The notes below the pieces were generated by a model. That model worked only from the letters and a program-made list of their open reading frames with translations, had not been told where the DNA came from and did not search any database. A stretch of 64,000 bases of DNA, taken from assembly GCF_001949145.1 (NCBI RefSeq), contig NW_019091381.1, positions 696,007 through 760,006 on the forward strand, written 5' to 3'. Positions 26,108 through 40,928 of this stretch are shown piece by piece (position 1 is the first letter of the stretch; each line of letters begins with the position of its first letter). A program made the translations under genes and the position numbers. This stretch comes from Acanthaster planci. Lineage: Eukaryota > Echinodermata > Asteroidea > Valvatida > Acanthasteridae.

Positions 26108-29100
26108 TTAACACCAGCTGAGGCTATTTTTTTGACCGCGATATTAATGAGTTTGGTTCCCATTGGAAATATACCGGCTTGTTTTTATTTGCCAGAGTGT
26201 GATATTGAATCTACAGAACTGTCGTCAGATGAAGCTATCAGTTAGAATTCCATCCTTTGAACCCATTGTCCCGGGTGCGTGCTGCAGTGCATTGTGACAT
26301 TTTGGTTCATTCACAAATTGTTGAAAGTAACCCACGTGTTTAGAATGTTGTCGGTAATGTCACAAAAGCGTGACCCAGTATGTGAAGTGAAGTATTGAAA
26401 AATGTTTCGAAAATTCATAGAGAAGCTCTTTCTTCACTATACTAAGACAGGTTGCAGATTTCCTCGCGTGAGTTCACTTCTCGCGTGACGTCATATGTAC
26501 ACATTGTGCATATCCGGCTCATCGGCTTATTTTGTCGGGTGGTATTGTGATATCACAAAGTGATTCTCATGATGGGCTCAACTTATCCCAATCGCATGGT
26601 TTTTCTTGTTTGTGAGTGAGATCACGCTCAATTCTCGCGTGAAATTCGGTACATGCGCATGGCTGATTATAAGAATGTCCAATTTTGCATCATTCTTACA
26701 TCCACGTGAACATAATGTTACGTGACAAAGACAGGGTGGCTCGACACCTGCTTGTTCAGTTCCCCGTCGATCCTCTCGACACCTCTGTAATCTTGAATCT
26801 CGACACATAAGGAACCCCTTCATCATTTGTCTTCCGTCTGACTTATCTTATTGATTACGAGTTCCTAATGTTGCAAGGTTGGCCTTGTAAAGGTGTCATG
26901 GATTCAGATCCAAAGCCTCGTGGACGGAAATTGACTGAAGTGGTTCGAAATAAACTCTCAACTGTTTATCTTTGGCACAGTCATACAAGCAGCAATATTT
27001 CAGTAATATCCGTAAACCTGTCGACGGCAAGTTTAGTTCAGAATCTGTTGACCTTTGGCAAAGAACTACGCCCTCAACCTTTTTGTATCCAATAAGCTTG
27101 TTTTGACAGTATCCCGCTAGGCCCTGAAGTGAAGCACGTGATTTTTCTTTCTAATAACAACTGACAGAGCCTGTCGATATCTTTGTGTACAGCAACCTTG
27201 TTCATCAAAAACACACTCATGCAGTTGTCCTTGGAGATTTTTTTTGCAGTTTGGAAAATAATTTTTTCGCTTTGTAATGTTTTGTCGTCGCGTTATAAGC
27301 AAATACGTAATCGGTAACCCAAATCTTCCTCGCTTGATGGTGACGTGGTATTTTTTCTCTGATCTTTTTGTTCTATGCATTTAGGAAGATGGAAACAATT
27401 GTTTGTGCTCCACACTATTTACGTAACAGTGTTTGCTTGTTAAAAGTGTCACACTTGGACTCCATCTCTCACACAATAAGTCTTGCGTCAATTCCTGTTC
27501 AGATCATCCCATAGCCGATGGAGTCAAGAACAAGCGATAGTCTGTTCTTTTTTGTAACAGCTTTCTGGTACTGAGTTATATGCATTGAATTATTTTGTTA
27601 AACTTGACCTGTGGTTAGATGTACACGTATTGTTTGTGGAGGGCGTTTCTAAAATCGTGCGCGCCAGCTTTGCATTTCAGCATGAGTCCACGTTTGGCTG
27701 TGTACCACGATTATCTCCCATGACAGTTATTTTTCTGGCGGCTGTCCGCGGCGCCTTTTTTTAAAATCCAAACCTTGGCCAAAGAGTGAACAAAGAGTGC
27801 TGGGGGTTAATGTGCTTTGATGTGATAAAAACAACTGCTCAGCAGATATGACAAGGCTCGCTCAGCGGCGACACATTTCATTCCAACTCGTAAAACTCCA
27901 GCTTTTCTCCCCACACATCACTGCCCACCGATTACAGCATAGCACGCAGTTAACTACTGACACCATTGGAACTTTATAGAAAAAAGGGCAATTATTTCGA
28001 ATCTATATACCCATGTGAGCTTGGATTTGGCTGCCTTACTTGAAAGGGTTTCTTTTTCTATCGTGGTTTCTTGCGACATTAACACCATATACGAGACACA
28101 GAAATGTCTGGTCCACGTATACCCTTCCAGCTGACGCCTATCCAAACACTGTCCCAATCGCACTGATTCCGAATAAACATTCATCTGGCACGGTGTTCAT
28201 AATGACTGTGTCATTGACGTTTCCTCTGAGTGGAGTCAGAAGCGACGTTAACACTAACAACTCTGTGTAAATATTAGTCACGCGTTCTCGGCACATTTTT
28301 ATGTCATTTCCACAACTCTTATCATCTCCCTGGTCGGGAGCTTACGTGTATGTTGCGCCAGAACATGGTCAACTGATATATCATTCTACTTTACTCGTCG
28401 ACAGACTAAGTTAGACCTACGTTTTCCTGGAATGTAAACTGACATTAGTTTTCTTTTGAAATGTGTCTTTTTCCACAAGATGTACCAAAATGATATTAGC
28501 GAATGTCAAGTCAGTAAAGTAGCTGTAACCTTCTAGATCACTTCTATTGTTTGCTGTGTTCAACGTAGGCGAGAGCTCTTGAAGAGCTCAACACCGATTG
28601 TGTTGTTCACTTTTTGACGTCTGTTGAATGCACGTTATGGAGAAGTTCAGGGATTCAGTTTATGTGATTAATTATCGATTGTTATCATTGGCACGAGTCA
28701 TCTTTCAAATTCTCGTGGCTTAAGTCATAATTCTTACAAAAACACAAATATTATATTCCAACCCTTGTTTTTACCACTGTGTGTAGAAGATCATGACACT
28801 CCATCTTGTGGGTTTTACGGGCAGAAATAATGTACAAATCAGCAGGGTGGAAGTAAATCGGGAGGGTTTGACAGAAAGCATGGCGCCGTCGACGCCTTTT
28901 CCCCGAGTGCTGAGATTACTTTCAATTTCGCACAAATTGGCGTTTTCACGTTTTTGTGCGCATACGCACTCTGATCAAGGGCAATCATGACAAGGTGGCA
29001 AATTGAGAACGTACACTCCCCACCTGCTGGCTGCTTGAGCTGGTGCATTGTCACTCCAGTCACCGTTATTCATGCACCCGTCTCATATTTCAAATCGGTT

Positions 29101-32100
29101 GCATCACCATCGCGCCTTGATGGGGTGGCGGTCGCACGAGGCGTCCTTGATCTGTTCTTCATCTCGGAGGAGCCTCCGAGCAAACTTGGCGAGCTGTGTA
29201 TTTTGCTGGAAAGTAAAGAATACGCTGATTATGATCGGCCGTGTATGCCTACATATCTGGCTTGGGAATGTCACTTGGGGAAACATTCAGGAGAGTTCTA
29301 GGCTGAGTATTCGCAACGCATGTACCCTGTCGCTCTAAGGTAATCATGGTCGTCAGAAATATTTACGGTGTAGAATTTGGTAAAAACCTTGTCACCTGTA
29401 CAAAGCCAAAGAGCTATCATTTGCGCCAATAGACCGTTTACGTATTTTGTGGTTGGCAAGGTCAAATAGAATACTGAAGCAAAGGTTTTGAAGTAGGTTG
29501 GCGTACAAAACGAGGGATGAAATTATGTTTCACATAGTAGAGTTTAGTCAAGTAAATATCGCAGCCAAAGATCTGTGTAACTCGCTCTATTACTAACACC
29601 CTCGCCAAAACTTTCAGACTTGCATGCGAGTAAATGGTCTTAATTTAACTGATGTAATAAATAAAACAAAGCCAGTAGGTAAACTTGGTCTCTACCAGGC
29701 TTATACTGTCTTTCCATAAAGTCTTAGGCCGTGCCCACCCTTTTATCACTTGTTGCCGTCCCGCCCACCTGTTTTCTCGCTCTCATCAGTATTTCCGGAA
29801 CATTGTGAAGTACCCGATGATCATGAAAAACTCCCCATGAATTTCAAAATCGCTTTTTTGAACATCAGCTTGAAAAATAAGTCACCAAAATGTATCAGAA
29901 GTCAGTAAACCTCAGTTTCACCTGTTATAAATGTAATATTAATTCGGTATGCATTATCATCAGGGAGTTTAAACCTCGTTCGTTGTGGGTAACAGCAGAA
30001 TCAATTCCAGCCAAATTCACCTCAATCACGATCTTCGTGAATTGGCGCACTTAATTCATGAATAATGAATTCTAGCTAAACATGAAAGCCTGTATCGCAT
30101 TAGCACTGCGGTATCACAGCCGAGATGATTGCAAATTATTCACACAGATACCGTCGCGAACTACATGTGGTTGGCATTATAAGGGTCATATAGTTGTAGT
30201 AACACCAACTCCCTTGGTGCTTTCCAATGTGAAACGTACACTTGGGGCGTTTTCTCTCTTGCTCTAGTTGTAATTAGGTAATCGTACTGTGAATAACCCA
30301 TGATATATGCATCATACAAAATCACGTGATCAGACAATCAATTGACATTAATCATAGGCTTTGTTTCAGGTATAAACAACCTTGTTAATTCAGATTAATA
30401 TATTACATTGTCGCCTTTTTTCTTGGTTGATTTGTAATTGGCTCAACTGTTAGTTCACGATCAGCTTGATGCTTCGAGTAAATTACACATCTATTTGTAA
30501 CAATAAATATCATAATTAAACTAAAAATATTATGATATGAGAAAAAAAGCTTTGTTGTTGGTTTATTTTTCGATAGTTTTGTACGTTTAAAGAAACAAAC
30601 TATCTGAGAGAAATTGGAAACAAATTACTCTTGAACAAAATCAGTATAGCATTGTGCGAATGACTAGCCTTATTTTTCACGCTAAGTCTTGTGTATTACG
30701 ATGTTCCCATTAAAATCCTGTCACGCCATCTTGGTCCTTGTCGACGGAAGGTTTGTGCTGTAAATAACACATTGTGAGTGCCTCTATATCATGCCATCTC
30801 GGCAACGGTCGTGCCGCGCTTCGCGCCAAAAAAACCCAAAAAACAATTGGCGCGAAAGAACACGGGGCAGCGCGTACTCATGATGAATTCCAGCAATACT
30901 GTCGCATCGTTGTGTCTATGATCAAAGATGTATATATTGCGCCGCATACGTGGAGCTATACGATCTTTGGTCTCTATGAGCCTTGCATGAATGCAATAAA
31001 ATCCTCGCACTTGGACACGCGACTGGATTTTACTGCCCTGTTTACCAAAAGCCTCTTGGCTCCAGTTTATATGTGACATGTGGTTGCGGTTTTGGATGAG
31101 AAATTTCTGCGAGGGATTTCTTCTTAGTGTGCAGAAACTGTTGATCTCTGTATCTGCATCATAGGTTGACTGGCCCTCTGCATCCACAGACACGTCTGAC
31201 CAAGTGATTTGTACCCCGAGGATGAGTTTAAGCAGAAAGTCCATTTCGAACAGGTTGCCATGACAATGCTATTATTTTTGGACGCACAAGATATGTTAGC
31301 TGTCGCGTCGAGTCATCAGAAAATCTCCTTGCACAAGTAAAAAAAAAAAACGCTGCGTAGGGAGATGACTTTAGTTTGAAATGTTTGCTGCAGGAAGTAA
31401 GAGCTAAATGCACCCAGTAATTCTCAGCGTTTTGTTTTGATGAATTGCTTACAAAGTCTTCGCCATTTTAAAGGTCAAGATTTCCAGGAAATACGTGATG
31501 ACCTGGAGAGTTCCGCTTATAGACATGGAGTCTCAGACGACGATCACTTAAGACAAGTGATAATTATCTTCGTCAGAACAGTGACTGCTCGTTAATGCCA
31601 AGGGTCACTTTTAAATCCTGAGACAGAGTAGTGTTTGACATTCCTGCCGTTAAACCCATGTTCGTTCACCCATTTCCCCCGAAAACCGGTAAAAATGTAT
31701 GTCCAACTACATTTTACACGTGCTTTTCTGGTTATGATCTTGTACTTTAAGCTAATGCGTATCATTATGGATAGCTGATGTTGATAGCTTTTGTTTCAAG
31801 AGACACATCTCGGAGAATCGGTATAACTCCAATCATTTCTTTGAAGAGGAATCTGTGTTGAACTGCCTGGAAAGATTGGACAATGATCAGCTAGACAAGA
31901 TGGATTTCTGATCTTGGAATTGCCTTTATTGATCAAACGAGGGCGTCCTTTCAAATGTTTATATCGTGTCGTTACAGTAGTAGAGCATGTACAGATACAA
32001 AAGTGATGCCTTCTCGCCCCGAACCTGACTCTGTTCTTGCATCAATTTCCATATGTCCAAGACCGTAGTCAGTTGGCGAACCACCAGTCGACACCTAAAC

Positions 32101-33823
32101 CCAAAGCTGTCTTTAGCGCCTCCTCGCCCGAGCACACGCCCCACCCTGCCCACTTGACCTCAACCTCTTCCATTGCCCGTGGAAATACGCATCTTTTGAA
32201 ATTCAATGCCGCTTCCGTTCAAAGGACCTTCACCGGCCACCAGCTGAAACCTTGGGCCGTCTCTAGCGAGCTTAAAGCCCTCGTAGGGTGACTAGTGGTG
32301 CTCGCTTCACTGCTCTTTCCGTCACTTCACACGGTCCCTTTATCACTCAGTAATGCTCTGGGGACAGTCTGTACTCATGGACATAAAGATAACCTCCCTC
32401 ATGTGAGCGTTAATACAAGGTGTGCTGTCGCACCTGAACGCTGCATGTCAATGCCATTAATACATATTATTAAAGAGATACTGTAATATTTATTTCAGTG
32501 GCTGTAATAGAACCATCATCAAAACAAAAGCAATTTTTATTCACTTTCGGTTGTAATTGTAACAGAAGTCTGTCAAGCACCATAACTTCCTTTAATCACT
32601 TGTTGAGCCGACAGTAATCTCATTATCTGCAGACTCTAAAATTTATTGTTTTTATCTTTCCACTGCGGTCTCAAAAGGAAGAAATTGCGATCGGGATAAA
32701 AGGGGATAGATGATGTTTCATGAAATATTTTCAAATGGGAGGATAACATTGAGCGGATAACCATTTCGATCAATACGTCTTCTAAGGGCCCTGAGCGGGC
32801 GCCATTTTTATAGCAACGAAGACTCCTTTGGTGGAAACTGCGCACTTCTCTGGTTCACGAACATCTATGAAATGAATGGGTTTGGTATAACAAACGAATA
32901 TTCCCCATCAGCATGACTCTTTTCAACCGATGAGGGGGAGCTTCTGCTCAAGGCAGATTCTAAACAATAAGTATTGTCGATTTCTTCGCTTTTTTCCCAA
33001 ATGTCAAAGCTCACGTGCAGAGGCATATGATGTGATGATCGCTCTCATGTTTGTATGACTGACTCTTTTCGTGTTGACGATCTTGGCATAATTATGTTTT
33101 TGTACATCAAGATAAGTTGGCCAATTTGGTAGCACACCATTTGCGAATTCGCATCATGTTTGTCCTCAACGACTACGCCGAATGATGGCGCTCTCTCACT
33201 TGGTAATTAATTGTTTACCTGCAGAAACTGTTCACCATGGCACAGAGAGGACACGAGATACTTGAAGTCTTTCACATCTTGCAGTGTCTGTCTGTCCAAA
33301 GTTGTATTATGTGTTGCTTACTTGCTTGTTTTTCTTTAAACTGATTTCTATTCCATTACGTAAAGTACTGATCTCTTCTCAAGTCTAGGCTAGTGGTGAG
33401 TTCCTAGAACGCCGAGTTATTGCGTGCAGAAAAGGTCATTTGTCATCAGCAAGATGCACTGAATGGAAAGGGACCACCTTCCAGCGGGTACTGAGGTGCT
33501 GAACTCCTGTAGCATTGGTTTCGTTACACATTTATTCGTAAAGTATGTTGAACAAACAAGAACACAGCCAGGGCGTACGAGAGATATATGGGGGAAAAAG
33601 TTGCTAAGACTGTTCAGAACAATGCTGCTTCAATGACATGAGTTAGGTTGTTGGTAAAAGTCGAATCTTTGCTTCTTGTTGAAGTTCAAGCGCTTTATGA
33701 CATGCCGCTTTTCATGTCAACGGCTTCTTGAATTCGACTAATTGTAAGAGAGTTCAGGGTGATGTTCAAATGTTTCTCGGTACAACAGTCGAGTGTGGAA
33801 ATCTGTTAGGATGTACTTTTATA

Positions 33824-33943
33824 GAGGCTTTGCGTGGTAGCCATCTTACAGGGCAGTTCTTTTGTTCCACATGGAAACCTCCGATGTACATGTCCAGTGG
33901 AACGAAAGGACTGGCCGGCAAGATGGCAGCCACGCAAACACTC
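33824..33943. mobile_element. Short palindromic repeat, copy 1 (120 bp hairpin)
   Basis: The two halves are inverted copies: gctttgcgtggtagccatct on the left pairs with agatggcagccacgcaaac on the right, followed inward by cagttcttttgttccac and its complement. A homologous element of the same length is at 59542-59661. This fits a small MITE family. A transcript crossing it in either direction would fold into a long, imperfect hairpin. Confidence 0.75.
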
Positions 33944-36422
33944 TTTTCGGTCTTTATCCTAACTGTACGCTTCACTTAACAGTAGCTTGAGTCAGGAAGT
34001 TCACTCATCCATAACTGATCATCCATTTTCACTCATATCTATACGTGCAAAAATAGCAACCAAATGAACCGTCAGCTGGACAATTTTGCGCCTTTTCCTC
34101 ACTGGCTAGTAATTAAAACCTCAGTAACGTTAACGTTGGTGAAATTTCTTAGAGGCAAATTTCTTAGGTGCCATGCATTTTCTTTCAAGGACGACTAATA
34201 GCGAGTGAACTGTGGACAGTACATAGGGTTATGTTCATTTTGATATCTCAAATCGGGGTTAGCACCTGCTGGAACGGACGTCTGATGGGGGAACTCCCCC
34301 CCCCTCGTAGTTATGCCATCGCTAACCCTTAGGACTTAACTGTCTCCCTCTCCCCCCGGGAGCTTGCATGGCGAGAACTACACGTAATGTGCCATGATGT
34401 GCGTCTAGTCAGGTGTGACCACTGTCATTGAAGAGCGACCTCACAGGTTCAGACTAAGCCACTCATGTAAATAAGCTCTCTGTGCATACACGTTTAATGG
34501 GCTGATCATCTGTCGCTACATCATAATATTCCATTACACATAATTATTTGCCAGCCTTTATTGTGTGTCGCATGTCTGTAAGGGCTTGGGCTTTTCATGT
34601 TCCTTCTAGCCATTCTTCAAGTCAACGGCTGTTTGTTTTGGCTCTCATGCTCAGCGATAGCCTGGACAAACAACGAGTCAAAAGGTGAATCGCTAGACTG
34701 GGTCAGTCTTACCCAAGCTAGCTAATTTTCTGTGACTAGGAAAATATATGATGCCTTTTCGAAGAAAGAGCTATATGGCATATCCGTTACAAAGAAGCGC
34801 TGGATGTATAACTAACATAAAAGTTAATGGATTTCATTCGTGACGAGCATCGTATGTCCTTATAGCAACTGGCGTGTAGTCGGCCAAAGGTTAAATTAGC
34901 GACATATTAGTATCAGTTAATTAATATCAGAAATTGAAGTGTACGAGAGTAAAAGGATACAGAGTAGAACTTTGCAGCTCTAGAATGTTATACTACCAAT
35001 CAACTAGTCTGTTACACAAAAGCCAGAAAATTACGACGATGTCCCTTCCTTGAAAAACTGCCCCCTGGCAATTACAATGCTTTGTTATCAGCATAAAAGA
35101 AAATAGTAGCATGGTTTCTCTTCCCCAATAAACCTTGTATTCCTTCTGTTGCTTGGATGAGAATAAATACTAATACAGCCTTCCACCGTTCGTAAACTGT
35201 TCGTGTTTAAATATATTTTATTATTTTCAATTTCTTGTTAGTATTGGAACGATGACTCGACAGTGGCTTGTTCTCGTAAGTCCTGTTCGCATGTCATGTC
35301 CCGATCGCACCGCCTTCATGCCGTGACATTATCTTGATATTTCGAGGGAACCATATTATAGACGGAAAAACTTAATGGGGATAAAGTGAGGTTTTCCCAT
35401 TAATGGTCGTTGGATAATGACTCTTGCACTTTTAGGGTTATGTTTTGTTTCAATTTCTCTCTCCGTTTCTTTTCTTTCACGGGTATGGTGCATAGGCTTA
35501 TAGACACCTCTGATATATTGAATGTGTTTGTAGAACAAAATTATGAATTGTTCGCCGAACTATGCAAGTGTTGTTTGTTCTCACATTTGGGTCTAATTTG
35601 AGTGATTTTGGACTGTGAATATTAGATGTTGTCCCTACATATTATTTTACTGGTTGATTTAGTGGATTGCTATGGGGAAACGAAATGACTAAAGAATTTG
35701 ATATGAAAATCACACTTTGATCTTGCGCATGGGTTATTATTGACCGATAATTTATAAATTTTCTCTAATATCGTACCGTGAGTCTCTATCTTCCTCTTCA
35801 TTCCACGGAGAATACACCTCCAGATATGAATAAAATATTGACAATACAATACATTACACCGGGACAGAATAATTAAGTAGTGCCTTCGTTATGCACTGCA
35901 ATTGGTAACAGTAATAGCGAGTCGACCAGACCGCATGGCGGGTCTGACATATTAAAATTGGCTGCATTTGAACGTTGACTCTGTCGCTGGTTTCCAGTCA
36001 GTCATGGTAGTTACTTCCTATGCGAGGAAACCAGTGAGGTTGATTTTTTCCCCTAACGCGGAGTGTACCGTGCAATCGATCCCCTGGAAGCAAGCATTGC
36101 GCACAGAGCAGCTGGTGAACACAGAAACTGACTCTCATTTCTAACCACTCCAAATTTATGAAAACGATATGTTTGGAATTTTGTGGATGAAATAATTATA
36201 TCAATAAAGATTAAAGTGTTTATCCACTGCATTTGTCAGAATGGAATAAGGTGAGAAGAACTGATGTAGAATGAGCAGACGATATGCAACAGTTTTGGGC
36301 GGGAAAACGACGCCATGAACGATGTGTGAGGAATCGGTTGCCTTGGTAAAACATTTCTAGACTGGAGGCACCGGTTCTTACCTTGCGTCGCGGTAATTTG
36401 GCTGTTTTATTTGGACGAGATC

Positions 36423-36478
36423 ATGGATTTCGATAAACTACAAAATGACGAGCACACAAACAGGGTTCTCCAGAAATC
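36423..36478 (+). CDS. Candidate alternative first coding exon B of the Cav2 gene
   Basis: ATG at 36423 followed by 18 codons (MDFDKLQNDEHTNRVLQK) and two bases, then a consensus donor (aaatc|gtaagt). An in-frame TGA lies at 36327-36329 with no ATG between, so this is a proper start. The exit phase matches the shared exon at 45219, giving Ser at the junction and then Met-Ala-Ala. The peptide is short, acidic/polar and cytosolic in character. A GGGCGG box at 36299-36304 may belong to a promoter. It is a short exon and could be a chance match, but start context, stop placement, donor quality and phase all agree. It would be spliced across an 8.7 kb intron. Confidence 0.5.
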
Positions 36479-39400
36479 GTAAGTACATGTGTATCAAACC
36501 GTGTCTTCTCAGCTGTGATTTCGTGTAAATGTGGATTCGGGCAAGAATGTCGCAATCTGTATGATGAGCGCGATTACATCGTAAAGGCCGCTCCCTGACA
36601 CAGGTCACTGCATTTAACCAGTTATCTGCACCAAAACGTATACGCTTGAAGAAAATATTATGTTAATCTCTCTGCACAGTTTCACGGTTTGTGCTGTCAA
36701 AGCACTAGCGATCTTTCTGTGTTGTGTTCACGAGTGCCCACAACTAGTCTGTCCTCTTGTTTATTTGACTAATTGTGAAATTAAATCTCGGACATGCACA
36801 ACGTTTTCATCAGTTTTTTAAACACCCACTTAAAAAAAGTTTCATATGCCAGAATGTAAAAATTATGTTGATTTTAATGTGTTAAGTTTAACATTTATTA
36901 AATTAATAATTAACCTACTTTGTTCAAATGGTCCCGTGAATGCGATACATCGTTGGTGTTCTGATGTCAGACACTAAACATTAACATTGACTTAACCTTT
37001 TATCTGGTCACCGAAGGAACGAAATACACTTTACGAGTGCCCATTATTACCACATTTTGTTACTTCACTGAAATTATCATTTTATTGGAATGTGTCAATA
37101 GAGACATGTATATTCTGCCAGTGTCGCTATTTACAAGTGTCTTGTGTGAAATATGCATTTTGTGCAGACGTGCAAACATGGAGTTGTTTACATTGGCCAC
37201 CTTGAACATAATGTTACTGATGAAATGACGGCATTTTTCCTGTCCGATATATCAATAGGACTTAGTAACATATTGAAACAGGTTTCATTCTAATCAGTAA
37301 TCTGATAGTTTAGGTGGGATTTACAATTTTAAACTTTCCATCCACTTGGGTTTGACATTTTCATAAAAAATATTACAGTACATAGTGGTTGCCGTTCCTG
37401 ATAAAGACGTCAACGTCTGTATTAGCCAAATTGAACAAACTCTGCAGTTACTGATGATGTTCGCTTGTCTGTTTACGCCTACTTATGGTCAACCTGCTCA
37501 ATTACAAATTGATAAAATTACAAGTGGGAAGAATCGGCCCAGTGACTAATTCCTGTTCCTCCTTGGAGAGAAAAAAATAGTACCGATGGTCAGGAAATGC
37601 ATCTTGCTCTCGGGTGCATGTCGTCCCTTGAAAGTGTCGCCTCGGCTGAGATGAGAAGTATGGCTGTAAGTTAAGGATGCGGCGATGCTGGCAAACATCC
37701 CATCGCCAGCCTAGCTGCTCAGTCAAGCGTGGAGACGTTCATGTCTTATTCACTGCGGTGGCTTCATCCTCGTTCCGCTTGACTGCATTCTATGCATAAT
37801 AAGCTCCCCATGGGCTTTAGTCAGCACGCCGTCGAGCTACGCATGCGCAGCGGGGTACCGGTACCGCAACTGTAATGAAGAGAAGAGAACCAAATTCTTG
37901 GGGGGAAATTCCTGTAATATCTGTTTGCAACTTGAATTTTTTTAATACATTGACGACGAACTCTACGCATTACTTGAAATATTGAATTGCTTCCATTTAT
38001 CCTGTAGACATAAAGGAGTTGCTCTAAGTAAGCTTTACTGCCTATGTAGCACAGCCCTACGCGTTTTTGAAACAAGAAGATAAACGTTCACTCAGGTGAA
38101 AATACCTGAAGACAAAATACTCTCACTGACGAATAATGATGATGGCATTGTATAGCGTTGCAAAGTACTATCGTGTTGAACATCTTGTAACGGTCAGATT
38201 TAGGCCATGTGGACGTGGTGAAACGGTATCAATTAAATAACAGCTATCGATGTAAATGTCCATTTTGTGCTAGATATACACATTTGTGATATTGGTGTAA
38301 AACATTTCGAGAAAAATCTCAAATTAATGCGCTAGAACTTAATTTTAACAATAAAGATAACTAATTGCTAATATGCTCGCGGGAATGTCCGTGACCACTA
38401 TTTTTCGAAGAATGACATCATAACCATTATTGCAAGCAGACATGAATGCATAATAACGCAACATTTTCGTAATACGCCTCCAACGTAGCTGGAATCTTGC
38501 CAACTGTTCCTCCGCAAAGCATACGAAAAGCAATTGCGTTAATCAGAAGCACGCCGGGCAAAAACTCGGAGCCTTTAAGGTGTTGACCGAAAAAAAAGTT
38601 TAAAAATACCCCAGACTATATATGCCTCCATTTTTAAAATCACCTTAAAGGTTAAAAAAAAGACAGATTTTGCTCCGCCTTCGTCTTTTTTTTTGTGCAT
38701 TAAAAAGTAGGTCTTCTTATAATTAGCCCTGGGCCATTGTTTAGGATAATCTAATCCTTGACATTTGTCAGATGGTTTTGAAGTGTTTGGGCCAAAGTTC
38801 CTGTGATTTAAACAGTGAAGATATAGCTCTTTCACTTTCGCTTGGCTCGGAAAGGCACTCAATTGTCACCTTGAGTTATTGATTGTTTCTGCACGACAGG
38901 TGGATTTATTATATAACATCCATACTTTCTTAACGATTGTTGTCAATTTTTTTACGTCTACATCCAATTAATCTTCACCCTTAGATGCAGTTTTAGTTAA
39001 CGAAAATCTTGTTCAATTGAGCATGTTTAGGGTTGATAACAATGCAGTATTTTTAAACTGTTTGTCTATAAAAAACAATGATAAATATGGACGACAACGT
39101 ATTTTCATATCTAAGATGTACCTATTGCCTGGTTGTGCTGGTTATATTAAATACGGGAACAGCAATGAACAGGATCCGGCACATTGATGTACCATGCCAG
39201 ACCACGGACTCTGAAAATAGATTGTCGTTCTAACCAGCTTTGCATTTTGTTACCATAGTAACAGCGGCAATTTCCCAGTCTGTGCATCCATGGAGATAGT
39301 TCGTTTCGTTATTATGGCTGTAGTAGAGTGAAGAATAATGAGGGTATGTCATCTGCCGTTTGAGATTATTTTTTGTTGTCTGTGTTCAGTATTCAGGGTG

Positions 39401-40830
39401 CTGAGTTGAAGAAATGGAAAAGAATCTTGTTTGAGGAGCTATCATCACCCACAGTTGTGATTTTGGTTGAGGGTTTCTCCAGCCACACCACTACATTTAG
39501 GACGTGTCAGAATTTCCTGGCTGTGGCTTTTATGAACACTCGTGTGTATGGGTGTTGCTGCAGCAATTTTTCGATAGAGTTGTGTATAATTTCAAGCCGC
39601 ATCCGAGTAATTCTGACACAGCCTTACAAGTCAGATCTGGAGAATTGTAATGGCGTCATGCAACACCCCCAAAGTCTAATACGTGTGACCCATTTGATAT
39701 TGATTTCTGATGACGCCCCTAAGGTCCATGGCATTCCTTCCGATGAGTCGTGATCACATTTCAGTATAAATTATTTGACATCCTCTTGCATGCATGGTAT
39801 AAGACTTTACACGGTTTGTAAATGACGTTTAACGCGTTGCTCAGCAATAACAGTTACTGGTATTTGTTCTCTGTGCACTTTGATTCGTTAATATTCAAAC
39901 TTTGTTCCTTACTGCTGATTTCAGTGGTAGAGTTACACCAGTCCCCACTTTAGTTGGTTTTACTATAGCCTTGGGTTACAAGGCTGGTACCAGTCGCTTT
40001 GCTTGGAATACTGTGTTTCGTCCCTCTATCAACAATCTCCAATAATCTACGTCCTACGCCTAGAACCAGGCCGCCAGACGTGACACGGACATATTCGTGA
40101 TATCTTCGCGTGATGAGATTAGTGCACGGGACCAGGCACACAATGCCTTAGTCCTTAAGGTGACCCCCGCATCGCCTTCGACAGCCGCATTTCGTGGCCT
40201 CCTTCTCAAGCCGCCGTCCTTTCTGGTTATTGCGTCCTTCCCTTGGAAAGCGTCACATCTGAAGATGCGGAATGGTTTAGGATTTATCTGTTTCCCCTTG
40301 AAACTAGATTGTATTCTGCCGCATCACTTTTTCTGTGTTATCCAAATACGTTACAAAAATTCAAGTCGAACATTTGTGTTCGGCGAAGTTGTACCTATTA
40401 CCCAACGTGTTTAAAAACGTCGTCGATATACGAAGTTACACGATGCCCTAAGTTTCCTACCTCCGCGGTGTGAGTTTTTTACGTCTTCAGACATGCCCAA
40501 GCTTTAACTATGCTTTCCTTCCACTTTGTCCTTAATAGGATAATGGAGACACTTCAGTTTAATTGTGCGAAAAAAAATCGAAGAAACGATGTTAGATGTT
40601 TTGTTTTTAATCCCTTTATGAATTTTAATGTAGTTTGTTTATTAATTCTAATTCTAAAAATAGCATGCCTGCCCGCCGTCAGTTAACAGCTCTTTTATTA
40701 GTCAACAGAGGGCGTTGTCTGTTTGCAAGCGAAGATCCTCAGTTGTCTGTTCATAAAAACGTACAATTTTTCTATTTTTATTCGTCGATTTTTGATGCAA
40801 GTTTTTGACATCTCCTGTGGTATCTCAGAA

Positions 40831-40868
40831 TATAGCTCGCTATATAACTCGCTATACAGCGAGCTATA
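40831..40868. repeat. Imperfect palindrome
   Basis: tatagctcgctata is followed after 8 bases by an inverted copy (tatacagcgagctata). The motif ctcgctata also occurs twice directly. Probably structural or repeat-derived; no function can be assigned. Confidence 0.65.
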
Positions 40869-40928
40869 CATGTACTGAAAAAACGTTGTGACTATGGGAA
40901 AACTGTTTCACAGTCTTGAGATCAGATA

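Larger units (their letters stand above)
22080..36422. other. Intron or intergenic DNA
   Basis: About 14 kb without a supported exon. It holds a 10-bp tandem repeat (22141-22184), a concentration of CRE-like motifs (24598-26493) and a 120-bp hairpin repeat (33824-33943). The longest open frames (for example ~150 codons on the - strand at 30789-31244) have no recognisable domain, no repetitive origin I can name and no convincing splice context. Confidence 0.55.

Noticed and set aside
30789-31244. 151-codon open frame on the - strand, the longest outside the N gap
   Set aside because: No recognisable family, no conserved motifs and no convincing splice sites. Length alone is within chance for a 64 kb window.
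35250-35276. Mini first-exon candidate: ATG with 8-9 codons before gtaagt
   Set aside because: Its exit phase (0) does not fit the shared exon at 45219, and it is too short to support on its own.
39373-39753. ~126-codon open frame on the + strand after an acceptor-like site
   Set aside because: Composition is unremarkable, it matches no family I know, and there is no donor in a phase that fits the neighbouring exons. It could be a repeat remnant, but this cannot be shown here.
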